From positions 1,234,910 to 1,298,909 of the forward strand of contig NZ_LXYO01000023.1 in the NCBI RefSeq assembly GCF_001650915.1: a DNA stretch of 64,000 nucleotides, read 5' to 3'. This DNA comes from Marinobacter sp. EhC06 (lineage in GTDB: Bacteria; Pseudomonadota; Gammaproteobacteria; Pseudomonadales; Oleiphilaceae). Position 1 is the stretch's first letter. Every line of letters starts with the position of its first letter. The position numbers and the translations under genes were made by a program. Below are positions 48,951-58,235 of this stretch, piece by piece. The notes under the pieces are model-generated. The model had not been told where the DNA came from. It saw only the letters and a list, made by a program, of their open reading frames with translations, and did not search any database.

Positions 48951-49703
48951 TTACATCTTGATGTCGTAAGCGAAGTACTTCTGCATGATGGTGTCGTAGG
49001 TACCATCCTCCTTCAGGGTGCGAAGGGCAGCGTTCACTTCCTCTGCAAGCTCGGTGTCGCGTTGGCGCATGGCAACACCCACGCCTTCGCCCAGCTTGAC
49101 CGGCTCACCGACTTCCTTGAAGCCTTCCTTGGAGAGAACGGTTTGCTCGCCTACCGGGTAATCTACGAACACAACGTCCAGGCGCTGGCCTTCAAGGTCC
49201 AGGACCATATCGTCGGCAGTGGTGTAACGCTTGATGGTGACAACGCCGCCCATGTTTTCTGTCACATAGGTGTCCATGGTGGTGCCGCGCTGAACGCCTA
49301 CGGTCTTGCCTTCCATCGCACTCATGTCAGTGACGTCGGTGTTGAAGCTCTCAGGGCCGAACCAGCCACCCGGGGTGTTGTAGTACGGCTCGGAGAACAG
49401 AACCCGCTCTGCGCGCTCTGGTGTGATGGACATGGAAGACATAATCAGATCGAATTTACGTGCCAGCAGGCCCGGGATCATGCCGTCCCATGCCTGGATC
49501 ACGAATTCGCAGTTGGCGTTCATTTCTTCGCACATGGCTTCTGCCAGTTCAACTTCGAAACCGGTAAGTTCGCCATTCTCGTCCTTGTACTCAAACGGCT
49601 CGTAGGGCACGTCGAATGCGATGCGGAGATCCCGTTCCTGGGCTTGTGCTCCACCAGCAATCAGGGCGAGGGCGCAGCTTGCTGCAAAAATCATTTTTTT
49701 CAT
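48951..49703 (-). CDS. argT: Lysine/arginine/ornithine-type periplasmic binding protein
   Basis: A 250-residue class II binding protein with a signal peptide (MKKMIFAASCALALIAGGAQA then QERDLRI). Ligand-site motifs are YEPFEYKDENGELTGFEVEL, the IMSSMSITPERAERV segment with the Ser/Ser/Thr carboxylate contacts, and VGVQRGTTMDTY with the conserved Arg. Two cysteines (CEEMNANC) match the HisJ/ArgT disulphide. Gene neighbours indicate arginine, ornithine or succinyl derivatives as ligand. Confidence 0.92.
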   Translation of the reverse strand: MKKMIFAASCALALIAGGAQAQERDLRIAFDVPYEPFEYKDENGELTGFEVELAEAMCEEMNANCEFVIQAWDGMIPGLLARKFDLIMSSMSITPERAERVLFSEPYYNTPGGWFGPESFNTDVTDMSAMEGKTVGVQRGTTMDTYVTENMGGVVTIKRYTTADDMVLDLEGQRLDVVFVDYPVGEQTVLSKEGFKEVGEPVKLGEGVGVAMRQRDTELAEEVNAALRTLKEDGTYDTIMQKYFAYDIKM

Positions 49704-49803
49704 GTGTCACTTCTCCAGTGGTTTGCCTTTTGGGCTTTATTTTTGATGGAAGTTTTTGGTTCCAACATTTTATTTCTTCACCGGTTCAAGATAGCACCGA
49801 GTG

Positions 49804-50574
49804 TCAGAAGTTGGGAGTCAGGAACTGCTTCATACGTTCCGAATCCGGGTGATCAAACACTTTCTCGGGGGTACCCTGTTCCTCGATCACGCCCTGATGC
49901 AAAAACAGGACCTGACTCGACACATCCCTTGCGAATGCCATTTCGTGGGTGACCACGATCATGGTGCGGCCTTCCTCGGCCAGGCTTTGCATTACCTTCA
50001 GTACTTCCCCCACCAGCTCAGGGTCCAGTGCCGACGTGGGTTCGTCAAACAGCATGACCTCCGGTTCCATGGCCAGGGCCCGGGCAATGGCCGCCCGCTG
50101 CTGCTGGCCGCCGGACATCTGGGCCGGGTAGTAGTCCTTGCGCTCGTAGATACCCACCTTGTTCAGGTAAGCCTCGGCGCGCTCGATGGCTTCCTTCTTG
50201 GGTACCTTGAGCACGTGAATCGGAGCTTCAATGATGTTCTCCAGCACGGTCATGTGGGACCAGAGATTGAAGCTCTGAAACACCATGGAAAGTTTGGCGC
50301 GGATCAATTCAACCTGTTTGTTATCCGCCGGAATACGTTCGCCCTTGCGGTTGGTTGTGAACCTTATTGGGTCGCCGTGCACGATAATGTCGCCGGAGGT
50401 GGGAGTTTCCAGCAGGTTTATGCAACGCAGGAAGGTACTCTTGCCGGAGCCGGAGCTGCCGATCAGGGAAACCACGTCGCCTTTGCGGGTCTCCAGTGAA
50501 ATACCTTTGAGCACTTCAAGCTGGTCAAAGGTCTTGTGAATGTCCCTGCAGATCAAAGGCGCTTGGTCCGCCAT
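49804..50574 (-). CDS. hisP: Arginine/histidine-type ABC transporter ATPase HisP
   Basis: ATPase of the importer, 256 residues. The ATG at 50574, with AGGAG upstream, gives [22 protein letters not shown]. Walker A is [11 protein letters not shown], the signature [16 protein letters not shown], Walker [14 protein letters not shown] and the switch [12 protein letters not shown]. The long insert [21 protein letters not shown] after the Walker A region is characteristic of HisP-type ATPases. It is the first gene of the minus-strand set hisP-argT-hisQ-hisM-astE. Confidence 0.94.
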   Translation of the reverse strand: MADQAPLICRDIHKTFDQLEVLKGISLETRKGDVVSLIGSSGSGKSTFLRCINLLETPTSGDIIVHGDPIRFTTNRKGERIPADNKQVELIRAKLSMVFQSFNLWSHMTVLENIIEAPIHVLKVPKKEAIERAEAYLNKVGIYERKDYYPAQMSGGQQQRAAIARALAMEPEVMLFDEPTSALDPELVGEVLKVMQSLAEEGRTMIVVTHEMAFARDVSSQVLFLHQGVIEEQGTPEKVFDHPDSERMKQFLTPNF

Positions 50575-50729
50575 GGGTGACTCCTGGGGCTGTAATTCAA
50601 AGGCGCATGTTTTACGGACTGTGGACCCGGAAATCAATCCCTTGAAGGGAGCGTTTTACCGAATTTCACCGCCGTTCGCTGCATGTCATTGTGGTCGAAT
50701 GATTGTTCAATGCAAGCTTTTTGCCATGC

Positions 50730-51488
50730 TCAGGTGCCTGCCCGGGAATATTCATTGGCCGCCTCCTGATTGACTGGCAGCCTGATCAGTGTGCCGCCAT
50801 CTTTTTCCATATCTCGCATGGCTTCGCTGACGAAGCGGACATGGGCCGTGGCGGCCTTTTGAGCGCTGGCCGGTTTTCCGGCGATCACGGCTTCATAAAG
50901 CTGCCGGTGCTGGCGGACGATTTTCTTGCGCATCTCTTCCCTCGGGTTCAGGTTGGCAACCGAAGCCTGAACGGTCAACAACATCATGTTTTTCAGACTG
51001 TTGAGTACATGCACCAGAACCGGATTGTGAGATGCCTCAACAATCGCCAGGTGAAAACCGTGGTCGAGCCGGGCATTGCTGAGCGGGTCAGTGTCTTCCA
51101 GGGCGCGGAATGCCTTGGTAATGCGATGCCGGTCCAGCCGTGTTGCCCGCTGTGCAGCCAGGTAGGCAGCCTGGCCCTCCAGTTGCTCTCGCACTTCCAG
51201 AAGATCGAACAGCGTTCGCGGGTGCCCCTCGAAAAGATGCATCAACGGGCTCTGTTCCCCGAGTTCGTTGGCTCCGGGCACCATGCTGGCCACAAACGAG
51301 CCTTTGCCATGGCGGGTTTCGATCACGCCACGCCCCTGGAGCTCATGGAGGGCTTCCCGAATGACCGCACGGGACACGCCCAGCCGAGTTGCCAACTGAC
51401 GTTCGGACGGTATCTTCTGCTCCGGAGCGAGCCCACCGTCAAGGATAAGGCGCTCAAGCCGGTATGAGATTTCCTGGGAGATTGCCAT
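50730..51488 (-). CDS. glcC: GntR/FadR-family regulator, GlcC-like
   Basis: A 252-residue regulator with an N-terminal winged helix (ISYRLERLILDGGLAPEQKIPSERQLA, recognition helix VSRAVIREALHELQGRGVIE, wing HGKGSFVA) and a C-terminal FCD ligand domain with the metal-ligand pattern D...H...H (LDHGFHLAIVEASHNPVL, VRQHRQLYEAVIAG). The length and position match GlcC, the glycolate-responsive activator of E. coli, which also diverges from the glc genes. LldR- or PdhR-like specificity is possible. Two TGGTCNGACCA palindromes in the divergent spacer are its likely binding sites. Confidence 0.82.
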   Translation of the reverse strand: MAISQEISYRLERLILDGGLAPEQKIPSERQLATRLGVSRAVIREALHELQGRGVIETRHGKGSFVASMVPGANELGEQSPLMHLFEGHPRTLFDLLEVREQLEGQAAYLAAQRATRLDRHRITKAFRALEDTDPLSNARLDHGFHLAIVEASHNPVLVHVLNSLKNMMLLTVQASVANLNPREEMRKKIVRQHRQLYEAVIAGKPASAQKAATAHVRFVSEAMRDMEKDGGTLIRLPVNQEAANEYSRAGT

Positions 51489-51509
51489 TTGGCTGCCTGT
51501 TTACGCTCT

Positions 51510-51522
51510 CTGGTCTGACCAG
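51510..51522. promoter_or_regulatory. GntR operator 1 (CTGGTCTGACCAG)
   Basis: Perfect 13-base palindrome 22 bases upstream of the regulator start codon, fitting the TGGT-N3-ACCA pattern of FadR-subfamily regulators. Likely autoregulatory. Confidence 0.75.
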
Positions 51523-51627
51523 TGAATGCTTTTGATTGTTGGTGTTTCCGTTGTCAGCTGATGTGCGTCCGAGCCCGTTAAATATGGCCGATTCAGAGGA
51601 TTTCGTCCATTTTTAATACTTCAAAAA

Positions 51628-51640
51628 CTGGTCAGACCAG
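51628..51640. promoter_or_regulatory. GntR operator 2 (CTGGTCAGACCAG)
   Basis: Perfect palindrome differing from operator 1 only at the central base. It lies 112 bases before dctP and is followed by another TGGTCTCC half-like motif, so it is placed to control the TRAP-glc operon. Confidence 0.75.
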
Positions 51641-51751
51641 TGGTCTCCGAACTGGACTAAACCCGGCGCGACTACGAATATCATTCTAATGTCGGCCTTT
51701 GCCGGCGTTGCCATAGACGCTGATAACAACAAAGCCAACGGAGACGTTTCG

Positions 51752-52879
51752 ATGAATTCGAAGAATAACATCCGAAATAGCTGTGACACTGGCGAGACCC
51801 CACCTCGCAGAAGTTTCCTTAAAACAATCGCCATGGGCGCCACTCTGGCAGGCGCAATGCTGATGGGTGCAGGTCAGGCCCAGGCTGCCACTACGTGGAA
51901 AATCCAGTCCACCTGGGACGCGGGCACCGTGGGTTACACGCTCTTCGAGGAGTGGTGTAAGAGTATTGAAGCCAAGTCTGGCGGAGAGCTGAAGTTCCAG
52001 TGCTTCCCGGCCAAGGCTGTCGCTGCAGACAACAACGCACTCTTTGACGCGGTACGTAACGGTGTTCTGCAGGGTATGAATCCGTTCACTCTGTACTGGT
52101 CAGGGAAGATCCCTGCTTCCGTTTTCCTGTCCTCCTATCCAGCCGGACCTGATCAGCCCCACCAGTGGGACACCATGTTCTACTCCATGGGCATGCTGGA
52201 AAAGACCCGGGAAATCTACAAGAAGTTTGGCCTGTTCTATGTTGGCCCCATCCAGCACGACGCCAACATCATTCACTCCAAGCAGCCGGTTAACAGCCTC
52301 GAAGATCTCAAGGGCATGAAGATTCGTGTCCCGGGCGGCATGGTGGCCGAGGTATTCCAGCAGTTCGGGGTTTCTACCGTAAGCCTGCCGGGGTCAGATA
52401 TTTTCCCGGCGCTCGAGAAGGGAACCATTGATGCAGCGGACTACGTAGGCCCTGCGGTTAACTACGAACTGGGCTTCTCCCAGGTGACCGACTACATCAT
52501 CTTCGGACCTCCTGGCGTCATGTCTATCTACCAGCCGGTCGACCTGATGGACCTGACCGTCAGCCTGCGTGCCTGGAACTCTATCTCGCCCGAACTACAG
52601 CAGCTGGTTGAGGACGAAGTGCGTATTTACTCCCAGAAGCACTACCTGGCCATCCAGGAGCGCAACATAGCGGCTATGGAGAAGTTCAAGGCAGAGGGTG
52701 ACACGGTTACGCGTCTGAGCCAGGAAGATCTTGAAACCTGGCGTAAAGCGGCAATCCCCATCTGGTTCAACTGGGCCAACAAGAATGAGGACGCACGCGC
52801 CATTCTGGATATCCAGCTGAAGTACATGATGAACGACACGGTTGGTTACATTACCGAAGAAGACATCAAGGGCTTCTAA
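51752..52879 (+). CDS. dctP: TRAP transporter substrate-binding protein, TakP-like, Tat-exported
   Basis: Periplasmic binding protein of a TRAP (sodium-driven) importer, 375 residues. The ATG at 51752 with GGAGAC upstream gives a long N-terminus with the twin-arginine motif PRRSFLKT, a hydrophobic stretch and AQA-A cleavage, so export is probably by Tat. The mature domain shows the DctP motifs KIQSTWDAG, MKIRVPGGMVAEVFQQFG (the substrate carboxylate Arg) and TIDAADYVGPAVNYELGF. It resembles the TakP branch that binds 2-oxo or 2-hydroxy acids. With glcDEF downstream, glycolate, lactate or a similar acid is a reasonable inferred ligand. Confidence 0.88.
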   Translation: MNSKNNIRNSCDTGETPPRRSFLKTIAMGATLAGAMLMGAGQAQAATTWKIQSTWDAGTVGYTLFEEWCKSIEAKSGGELKFQCFPAKAVAADNNALFDAVRNGVLQGMNPFTLYWSGKIPASVFLSSYPAGPDQPHQWDTMFYSMGMLEKTREIYKKFGLFYVGPIQHDANIIHSKQPVNSLEDLKGMKIRVPGGMVAEVFQQFGVSTVSLPGSDIFPALEKGTIDAADYVGPAVNYELGFSQVTDYIIFGPPGVMSIYQPVDLMDLTVSLRAWNSISPELQQLVEDEVRIYSQKHYLAIQERNIAAMEKFKAEGDTVTRLSQEDLETWRKAAIPIWFNWANKNEDARAILDIQLKYMMNDTVGYITEEDIKGF

Positions 52880-52910
52880 GTTCCAAAGCTCAAACAAAAA
52901 ACGATAATCG

Positions 52911-52953
52911 GGGAAGGCAGGGTTAGCCGACTAAGGATTAGCCCTCCCTTCCT
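52911..52953 (+). promoter_or_regulatory. Intercistronic hairpin between dctP and dctQ
   Basis: GGAAGGCAGGGTTA pairs with TTAGCCCTCCCTTCC at 12 of 14 positions. No strong T run follows. Such hairpins after binding-protein genes usually protect the upstream mRNA or reduce read-through. Confidence 0.55.
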
Positions 52954-52979
52954 CGCTCTTTGATCTGGGTGGTAACAAC

Positions 52980-53684
52980 ATGTCTGATCTGAGTTCCTTT
53001 GGCTTTGTTTTGCCGCACTGGTTCTACTGGGGCTGGCTTGCGGTAATGCCATTGCTCATGATGGCTTGGGATAAGTGGAGCAGTAAGCACGGTGGAGATG
53101 ACGCCGAGCCAGAGAAAACGGTTTCCGAGTTACAGACCGAAGAAGATGATCCGCTCGCTCATTTTGAATATGAGGGTAACTGGTTTACGAAAATCGTTGA
53201 CTGGATGTGTGAGAAGTCAGGCCTTTTCGTTGCGTTCTGGACGATCAACGCAGTGCTTTTCTATTTCTTCGAAGTGGTGATGCGCTACATCTTCAACATG
53301 CCAACGATCTGGGTGCATGAAGCCAGCTTCCTGATCTTCGGGATGCAGTACATTCTCGCTGGCGCCTTCGCGCTGTTGCATGGTGCTCACGTGCGGGTGG
53401 ACGTCGTCTATAACTTCCTGCCGGTTCGCGGGCGCGTGGGCATGGATATTTTTACGTCCATGTTCTTTTTCATATTTGCGGCCGTTCTGGCGACCACATC
53501 CTGGACCTTCTTCCAGGACTCTCTGATGATGCAAGAGACCACGGTCGAGACCTGGGGTATCCAGTATTACCCCGTGAAAGGCGTGATGTTTTTGGGCGCA
53601 ATCCTGTTGCTGCTCGCCGGCTTTTCGAAGCTGCTTAAAGACATCGTACTGTTCATCCGTCTCGGTCAGGAGCGCACATCATGA
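52980..53684 (+). CDS. dctQ: TRAP transporter small membrane subunit with N-terminal extension
   Basis: Small integral membrane subunit of the TRAP importer. At 234 residues it is longer than the usual 160-200. The C-terminal part (about 85-234) has the four expected DctQ helices, including FFEVVMRYIFNMPTIWVHEASFLIFGMQY and GAHVRVDVVYNFLPVRGR. Before this are one extra helix (about 12-30, WFYWGWLAVMPLLMMAW) and a charged linker of about 45 residues rich in Glu and Asp. It overlaps dctM by four bases (ATGA), so the two are translationally coupled. Confidence 0.88.
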   Translation: MSDLSSFGFVLPHWFYWGWLAVMPLLMMAWDKWSSKHGGDDAEPEKTVSELQTEEDDPLAHFEYEGNWFTKIVDWMCEKSGLFVAFWTINAVLFYFFEVVMRYIFNMPTIWVHEASFLIFGMQYILAGAFALLHGAHVRVDVVYNFLPVRGRVGMDIFTSMFFFIFAAVLATTSWTFFQDSLMMQETTVETWGIQYYPVKGVMFLGAILLLLAGFSKLLKDIVLFIRLGQERTS

Positions 53685-55213
53685 GTACAACAACTGCAGC
53701 GCCCAGCAATGGCATGGCCGGGAAACTGGGTACATGGTTAATGATCATCGCCACCGTGGGTCTGGCGTTTGTCATCTGTGTTGAACTGATCAACATTCTC
53801 TTTTACGACCCATGGAGTGATGAGAAATTCCTTTTCAAGCTATCGGGTAGTCTTTCCGGTGTCGAAATCGGGCCGCTGACCTACCTGATGTTTGGATCTC
53901 TGGCTGTAGCCCTGATGATGGGGCTGCCGCTTGCCTTCGTGACCGGTGGCCTTGGTGTCATGTTCATCTATCTGGTGGGTGACGCCATGATGTTGAACAT
54001 TGTCCCCGGCCGGATCTTCCCGCTGATGGCGAACCCGGACATTGCTGCGATCCCTCTGTTTATCTTCATGGCGTCGATGCTTGAGCGTGCGGGCCTGATC
54101 GAAGAAATGTTCAGCGTGGTTTACAAGTGGATGGGCGGTATCAGTGGTGGTCTTGCCGCTGCAACCATTGTCGCCTCTACGATTCTGGCTGCGATGGTCG
54201 GTGTTATCGGCGCCGCCGTTGTCACCATGGGCATCATCGCACTGCCGGCCATGTTGAAGCGTCATTACGATCACAAGATAGCCATCGGCTCTATCATGGC
54301 GGGTGGAACCCTGGGTATCCTCATTCCGCCTTCGATTCTGGCCATTCTGTACGCCGTGGTAGCACAGCAGTCCGTGGGCGAGCTCTATCTGGGCTCTCTG
54401 TTGCCCGGTCTGATGCTCTCTGGTCTGTACCTGACTTATGTCCTGGTGCGCAGCTGGCTGAATCCGAAGCTGGGCCCGCCGATTCCGGTGGAAGACCGGA
54501 TCAGCCTGAAAGAAAAACTCAAACTTCTGGGAAATCTGATTGCGCCCCTTGCGCTGGTTGGTCTGGTTCTGGGGCTGCTGTTTGGTGGTATCGCCACGCC
54601 GGTTGAGGCGGCAGGTATCGGTTCCTTCGGTGCCATTATCGTTGCGATGATGCACAAGAAGTTCTCGATCGCGGGGCTTCGCGAGGCGTCTGTGACCACA
54701 GCCAAGGCCTCTGCCATGGTTCTCTGGATCATGTTCGGTGCGTCGGTTTTCGTTGGTTTCTACATCCTCCAGGGCGGCCAGCAGTTCGTAACCGACGCCA
54801 TTCTGGGCACGGGCATGTCGGCATACGGAATCCTGTTCCTGCTGATGGTTTTGCTGGTAGTCCTGGGTATGTTCCTTGACTGGGTTGGTATCCTGTTGCT
54901 GGCGGTACCCATCTTCATACCGATTGTGAAAGCGCTGGAGTTTCCTGGCCTGTTCGGCTTCCCGCCAGTTGCAGGTGATGACGTCGTGCTCTGGTTCGGT
55001 GTGCTGTACCTGGTGAACATGCAGATGTCGTTCCTGAGTCCGCCATTCGGTTACGCACTTTTCTACATCCGCGGCGTTTGTCCTCCGGAAATCTCCATGG
55101 GTACCATCTTCAAGTCGTCCCTGGTGTTCCTGGCGATTCAGGCGTTCGGACTGTTCATGTGTGTCCTGATCCCCGGCATCGTAACCTGGCTGCCAGGGCT
55201 GGTTTACGGTTAA
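53681..55213 (+). CDS. dctM: TRAP transporter large membrane subunit
   Basis: Large transport subunit of the TRAP importer, 510 residues with about 12-13 hydrophobic segments. Family signatures are FMASMLERAGLIEEMF, the first GIGS-like repeat (MAGGTLGILIPPSILAILYAVVAQQSVGELYLG), ATPVEAAGIGSFGAI and the C-terminal LSPPFGYALFYIRGVCP. It carries sodium-coupled substrate transport with DctP and DctQ. The N-terminus has one more helix and a short polar loop than minimal DctM proteins, in the same way as the TakM group. glcG follows after 22 bases. Confidence 0.93.
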   Translation: MSTTTAAPSNGMAGKLGTWLMIIATVGLAFVICVELINILFYDPWSDEKFLFKLSGSLSGVEIGPLTYLMFGSLAVALMMGLPLAFVTGGLGVMFIYLVGDAMMLNIVPGRIFPLMANPDIAAIPLFIFMASMLERAGLIEEMFSVVYKWMGGISGGLAAATIVASTILAAMVGVIGAAVVTMGIIALPAMLKRHYDHKIAIGSIMAGGTLGILIPPSILAILYAVVAQQSVGELYLGSLLPGLMLSGLYLTYVLVRSWLNPKLGPPIPVEDRISLKEKLKLLGNLIAPLALVGLVLGLLFGGIATPVEAAGIGSFGAIIVAMMHKKFSIAGLREASVTTAKASAMVLWIMFGASVFVGFYILQGGQQFVTDAILGTGMSAYGILFLLMVLLVVLGMFLDWVGILLLAVPIFIPIVKALEFPGLFGFPPVAGDDVVLWFGVLYLVNMQMSFLSPPFGYALFYIRGVCPPEISMGTIFKSSLVFLAIQAFGLFMCVLIPGIVTWLPGLVYG

Positions 55214-55235
55214 TCAAATCAAGGAGTAATGCTTT

Positions 55236-55661
55236 ATGTTGACGATCAAACGACTGGACCTTGCCGAGGCGCGCATCCTCATTGAGGGCGCCGCGGAAAA
55301 GGCCCGCGAAATCGGCGTGCCCATGTGCATCGCTGTGGTGGACGAATCCGGCAACCTGGTGGCCTTCGAGCGCATGGACGGTGGCAAGATTACCAGCGTA
55401 ACCATCGCCCAGGACAAGGCCTTCACGGCGGCTGCAGCCAAGAAAGCCACCCATGACTACAACAAGGTGAACGTGCCCGGCAGTCTGGCTTTCGGCATTC
55501 ATACCGAAGTTGGCGGGCGCATCAGCTCTGTTGGCGGTGGCCTGCCGGTGATCGTTGACGGCGAAGTAGTGGGTGGTATCGGAATCAGTTCCGGTACCCC
55601 CCAGCAGGATATGGACTGCGCCCAGGCCGGTCTTGACCACTTTGAAACAAAACGCGGTTGA
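55236..55661 (+). CDS. glcG: GlcG/HbpS family protein
   Basis: A 141-residue protein of the GlcG/HbpS (DUF336) family, with the motifs AEARILIEGAAEKAREIGVPMCIAVVDESG, the ITSVTIAQDKAFTAAAAKK helix and the glycine-rich GGGLPVIVDGEVVGGIGISSGTPQQD. Members are found next to glycolate oxidase genes; some bind haem or cobalamin and others seem to act as small-molecule chaperones, so the exact role here is open. An AAGGAG ribosome binding site precedes the ATG, and it is in the same transcription unit as dctM and glcD. Confidence 0.88.
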   Translation: MLTIKRLDLAEARILIEGAAEKAREIGVPMCIAVVDESGNLVAFERMDGGKITSVTIAQDKAFTAAAAKKATHDYNKVNVPGSLAFGIHTEVGGRISSVGGGLPVIVDGEVVGGIGISSGTPQQDMDCAQAGLDHFETKRG

Positions 55662-55700
55662 TGACTGTCACACAGACGTAATTCACACCCAGAGAGTGCT

Positions 55701-57173
55701 ATGACTACCAAGCCGAAAGTCAGCAAAGCCGAGCTGGCGGAGCAGTTCCGGGCGTTTATCGACCCGGACTATGTCATCACTGATGACGAAACCATGAAGC
55801 CCTACGAATGCGACGGCATGTCGATGTATTGCGAGATGCCGTTGCTGGTGGTGCTGCCGGAGACCGTTGAACAGGTGCAGCGGGTGATGCGTATCTGTAA
55901 CGAGAACGCAGTGCCGGTAGTGGCCCGTGGTGCCGGAACCGGGCTCAGTGCCGGTGCCATGCCCAACAAGGAGGGCGTGGTGCTGTCGCTGGCCAAGTTC
56001 AATCGCATCATCGACATTGACCCGCTGGCGCGAACGGCCAGGCTTCAGCCCGGCGTTCGCAACCTGGCTATCAGTGAAGATGCGGCCCAGTTCGGCCTTT
56101 ATTACGGCCCGGATCCTTCCTCCCAGATTGCCTGCACCATCGGCGGCAATGTGGCGGAGAACTCCGGCGGCGTGCACTGTCTCAAGTACGGTCTGACCGT
56201 TCACAACATCCTCAGCGTGGAAATGGTCACTGCCGAGGGTGATGTGGTGAATGTGGGCAGCGATGGCCTGGACAGCTGCGGCATGGATCTGCTGGCACTG
56301 ATGACCGGCTCTGAAGGTCTGCTGGGTGTGGTAACCGAAGTCAAAGTAAAACTGCTGCCGAAACCGGAAGTGGCCCAGGTAGTCATGGCCGGTTTTGATG
56401 ACGTTCAGAAAGGCGGTGACGCCGTGGGCGGAATTATCTCCCACGGCATCATCCCCGGTGGTCTGGAAATGATGGATGGCCACGCCATCATCGCAGCGGA
56501 TGATTTTGCCCAGGCCGGATACCCGCGGGACGCCAAGGCCCTGTTGTTGTGTGAAGTGGACGGTACCGAAGAGGAAGTCCACGAGCATATCGCCGAGGCC
56601 GAGGAAGTGTTCCGCAAGCTCGGGGCGACCTCTGTCCGGACTTCCCAGAGTGAAGAAGAGCGCGCGCTGTTATGGAAAGGCCGTAAATCTGCTTTCCCGG
56701 CCGTAGGCCGGATTTCCCCGGATTACTACTGCATGGACGGCACCATTCCTCGCCGTCATATCGCCTACGTTCTCACGGAAATGGAGAAAATGTCCGAGGA
56801 GTTTGGCTTGCGTGTCGCAAACGTGTTCCATGCCGGCGACGGCAACCTGCACCCTCTGATCCTGTTTGATGCCAACGTACCCGGGGAGTTCGAGCGCACC
56901 GAGGCCTTCGGCTCACGCATTCTGGAAATGTGCGTGGAGGTGGGCGGCTGCATCACCGGTGAACATGGCGTTGGCGTTGAGAAGATTCGCCAGATGGCCG
57001 TTCAGTTCAACGATGAAGAACTCCAGCAGTTCCACGACGTAAAGGCCGCATTTGATCCCGCCGGCATCCTGAATCCGGGCAAGGGCGTTCCGGCCCTGCG
57101 GTTCTGCCAAGAATACCGCTCCCTGGAGCACAAACAACACACGCACGAGCATACGGAAGCCGCCCATGGCTGA
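55701..57173 (+). CDS. glcD: Glycolate oxidase FAD-linked subunit GlcD
   Basis: FAD subunit of glycolate dehydrogenase, which oxidises glycolate to glyoxylate and feeds electrons to the respiratory chain. The 490-residue protein has the PCMH-type FAD domain with ARGAGTGLSAGAMP and DPSSQIACTIGGNVAENSGG, and the C-terminal FAD-oxidase domain with HAGDGNLHPLIL and ITGEHGVGVEKI. Related enzymes act on D-lactate or 2-hydroxyglutarate, but the adjacent glcE and glcF genes identify the three-part glycolate type. It overlaps glcE by eight bases. Confidence 0.95.
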   Translation: MTTKPKVSKAELAEQFRAFIDPDYVITDDETMKPYECDGMSMYCEMPLLVVLPETVEQVQRVMRICNENAVPVVARGAGTGLSAGAMPNKEGVVLSLAKFNRIIDIDPLARTARLQPGVRNLAISEDAAQFGLYYGPDPSSQIACTIGGNVAENSGGVHCLKYGLTVHNILSVEMVTAEGDVVNVGSDGLDSCGMDLLALMTGSEGLLGVVTEVKVKLLPKPEVAQVVMAGFDDVQKGGDAVGGIISHGIIPGGLEMMDGHAIIAADDFAQAGYPRDAKALLLCEVDGTEEEVHEHIAEAEEVFRKLGATSVRTSQSEEERALLWKGRKSAFPAVGRISPDYYCMDGTIPRRHIAYVLTEMEKMSEEFGLRVANVFHAGDGNLHPLILFDANVPGEFERTEAFGSRILEMCVEVGGCITGEHGVGVEKIRQMAVQFNDEELQQFHDVKAAFDPAGILNPGKGVPALRFCQEYRSLEHKQHTHEHTEAAHG

Positions 57174-58233
57174 TATTTCCCAACAACTGAAGGAGCAGGT
57201 GCTCCAGGCCCGGGACAGCGGGCACAAACTGAATATTGTCGGCGGTGGCACCAAGGCTTTTATGGGCCGTGAAGCCGACGTCGATGCCGGAACTCTCAAC
57301 GTGGGCGAGCACACCGGCATTGTGGATTACCACCCGGTGGAACTGGTTCTGACCGTCCGCGCCGGCACGCCGCTCAGCGAGATCGAGGCCACGCTTGCCG
57401 AGGAAGGCCAGTGCCTGCACTTCGAGCCACCGCATTTTGGTGCGGCCTCCACCATCGGTGGCACCCTGGCCTGCAATCTTTCCGGGCCGGGTCGCCCCTG
57501 GGCGGGCTCGGTTCGGGACCAGGTACTGGGTATCCGGCTGCTGAACGGCAAGGGCGAGCATCTTCGCTTTGGTGGCCAGGTGATGAAAAACGTGGCTGGC
57601 TATGACGTTTCACGTCTCCAGGCCGGTGCCCTCGGAACCCTGGGCGTGATCACCGAAATCAGCATGAAAGTAATGCCCAAGCCTGCCGCCTCCCTGACCC
57701 TGGTTCAGGAAATGGGCATGGACGAGGTGATTCACTACATGAACAGCCGGGCGGCAGAGCCCAAGCCGATCACCGCCGCCTGCTGGGTGGACGGTAAGGT
57801 TTATCTGCGCCTGGCTGGTGCGAAATCCGGCGTGGAGGCCACGGCTGAAAAGTGGTCCGGAGAGGTGATGGAGCAGGGCGATGAGTTCTGGCGGCAGGTG
57901 CAGGACATGCAGCATGAGTTTTTTGCCGGTAACGACGTACCGCTCTGGCGCTTCTCGGTCGGTTCGACGGCGGCCACGCCGAAACTGGAAGGTACCTGGT
58001 TTATCGACTGGGCCGGTTCCCAGCGCTGGTTCCGGGGCGCTGGTGAGCTCAAGGATATGGAACCTGCCGCCCGTGCGGCCGGTGGCCAGGTCAGCCTGTT
58101 CCGTGGTGGCGATCGCACCGCAGAGGTGATGCATCACCAGCCGGAGGCCCTGAAGGGCATTCAGCGCCGTATCAAGAATGCCTTTGATCCGGACAACATC
58201 TTCAATCCCGGACGTTTATACAGCTGGTTGTAA
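57166..58233 (+). CDS. glcE: Glycolate oxidase FAD-binding subunit GlcE
   Basis: Second flavin-domain subunit of glycolate dehydrogenase, 355 residues. It keeps the FAD-binding half found in GlcD (IVGGGTKAFMGR, PHFGAASTIGGTLACNLSGPGRP, MKNVAGYDVSRLQAGALGTLGVI) but has a shorter C-terminal part ending DPDNIFNPGRLY. Start overlaps the end of glcD by eight bases and the stop is 2 bases before glcF, so the three subunits are coupled. Confidence 0.95.
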   Translation: MADISQQLKEQVLQARDSGHKLNIVGGGTKAFMGREADVDAGTLNVGEHTGIVDYHPVELVLTVRAGTPLSEIEATLAEEGQCLHFEPPHFGAASTIGGTLACNLSGPGRPWAGSVRDQVLGIRLLNGKGEHLRFGGQVMKNVAGYDVSRLQAGALGTLGVITEISMKVMPKPAASLTLVQEMGMDEVIHYMNSRAAEPKPITAACWVDGKVYLRLAGAKSGVEATAEKWSGEVMEQGDEFWRQVQDMQHEFFAGNDVPLWRFSVGSTAATPKLEGTWFIDWAGSQRWFRGAGELKDMEPAARAAGGQVSLFRGGDRTAEVMHHQPEALKGIQRRIKNAFDPDNIFNPGRLYSWL

Positions 58234-58235
58234 TT

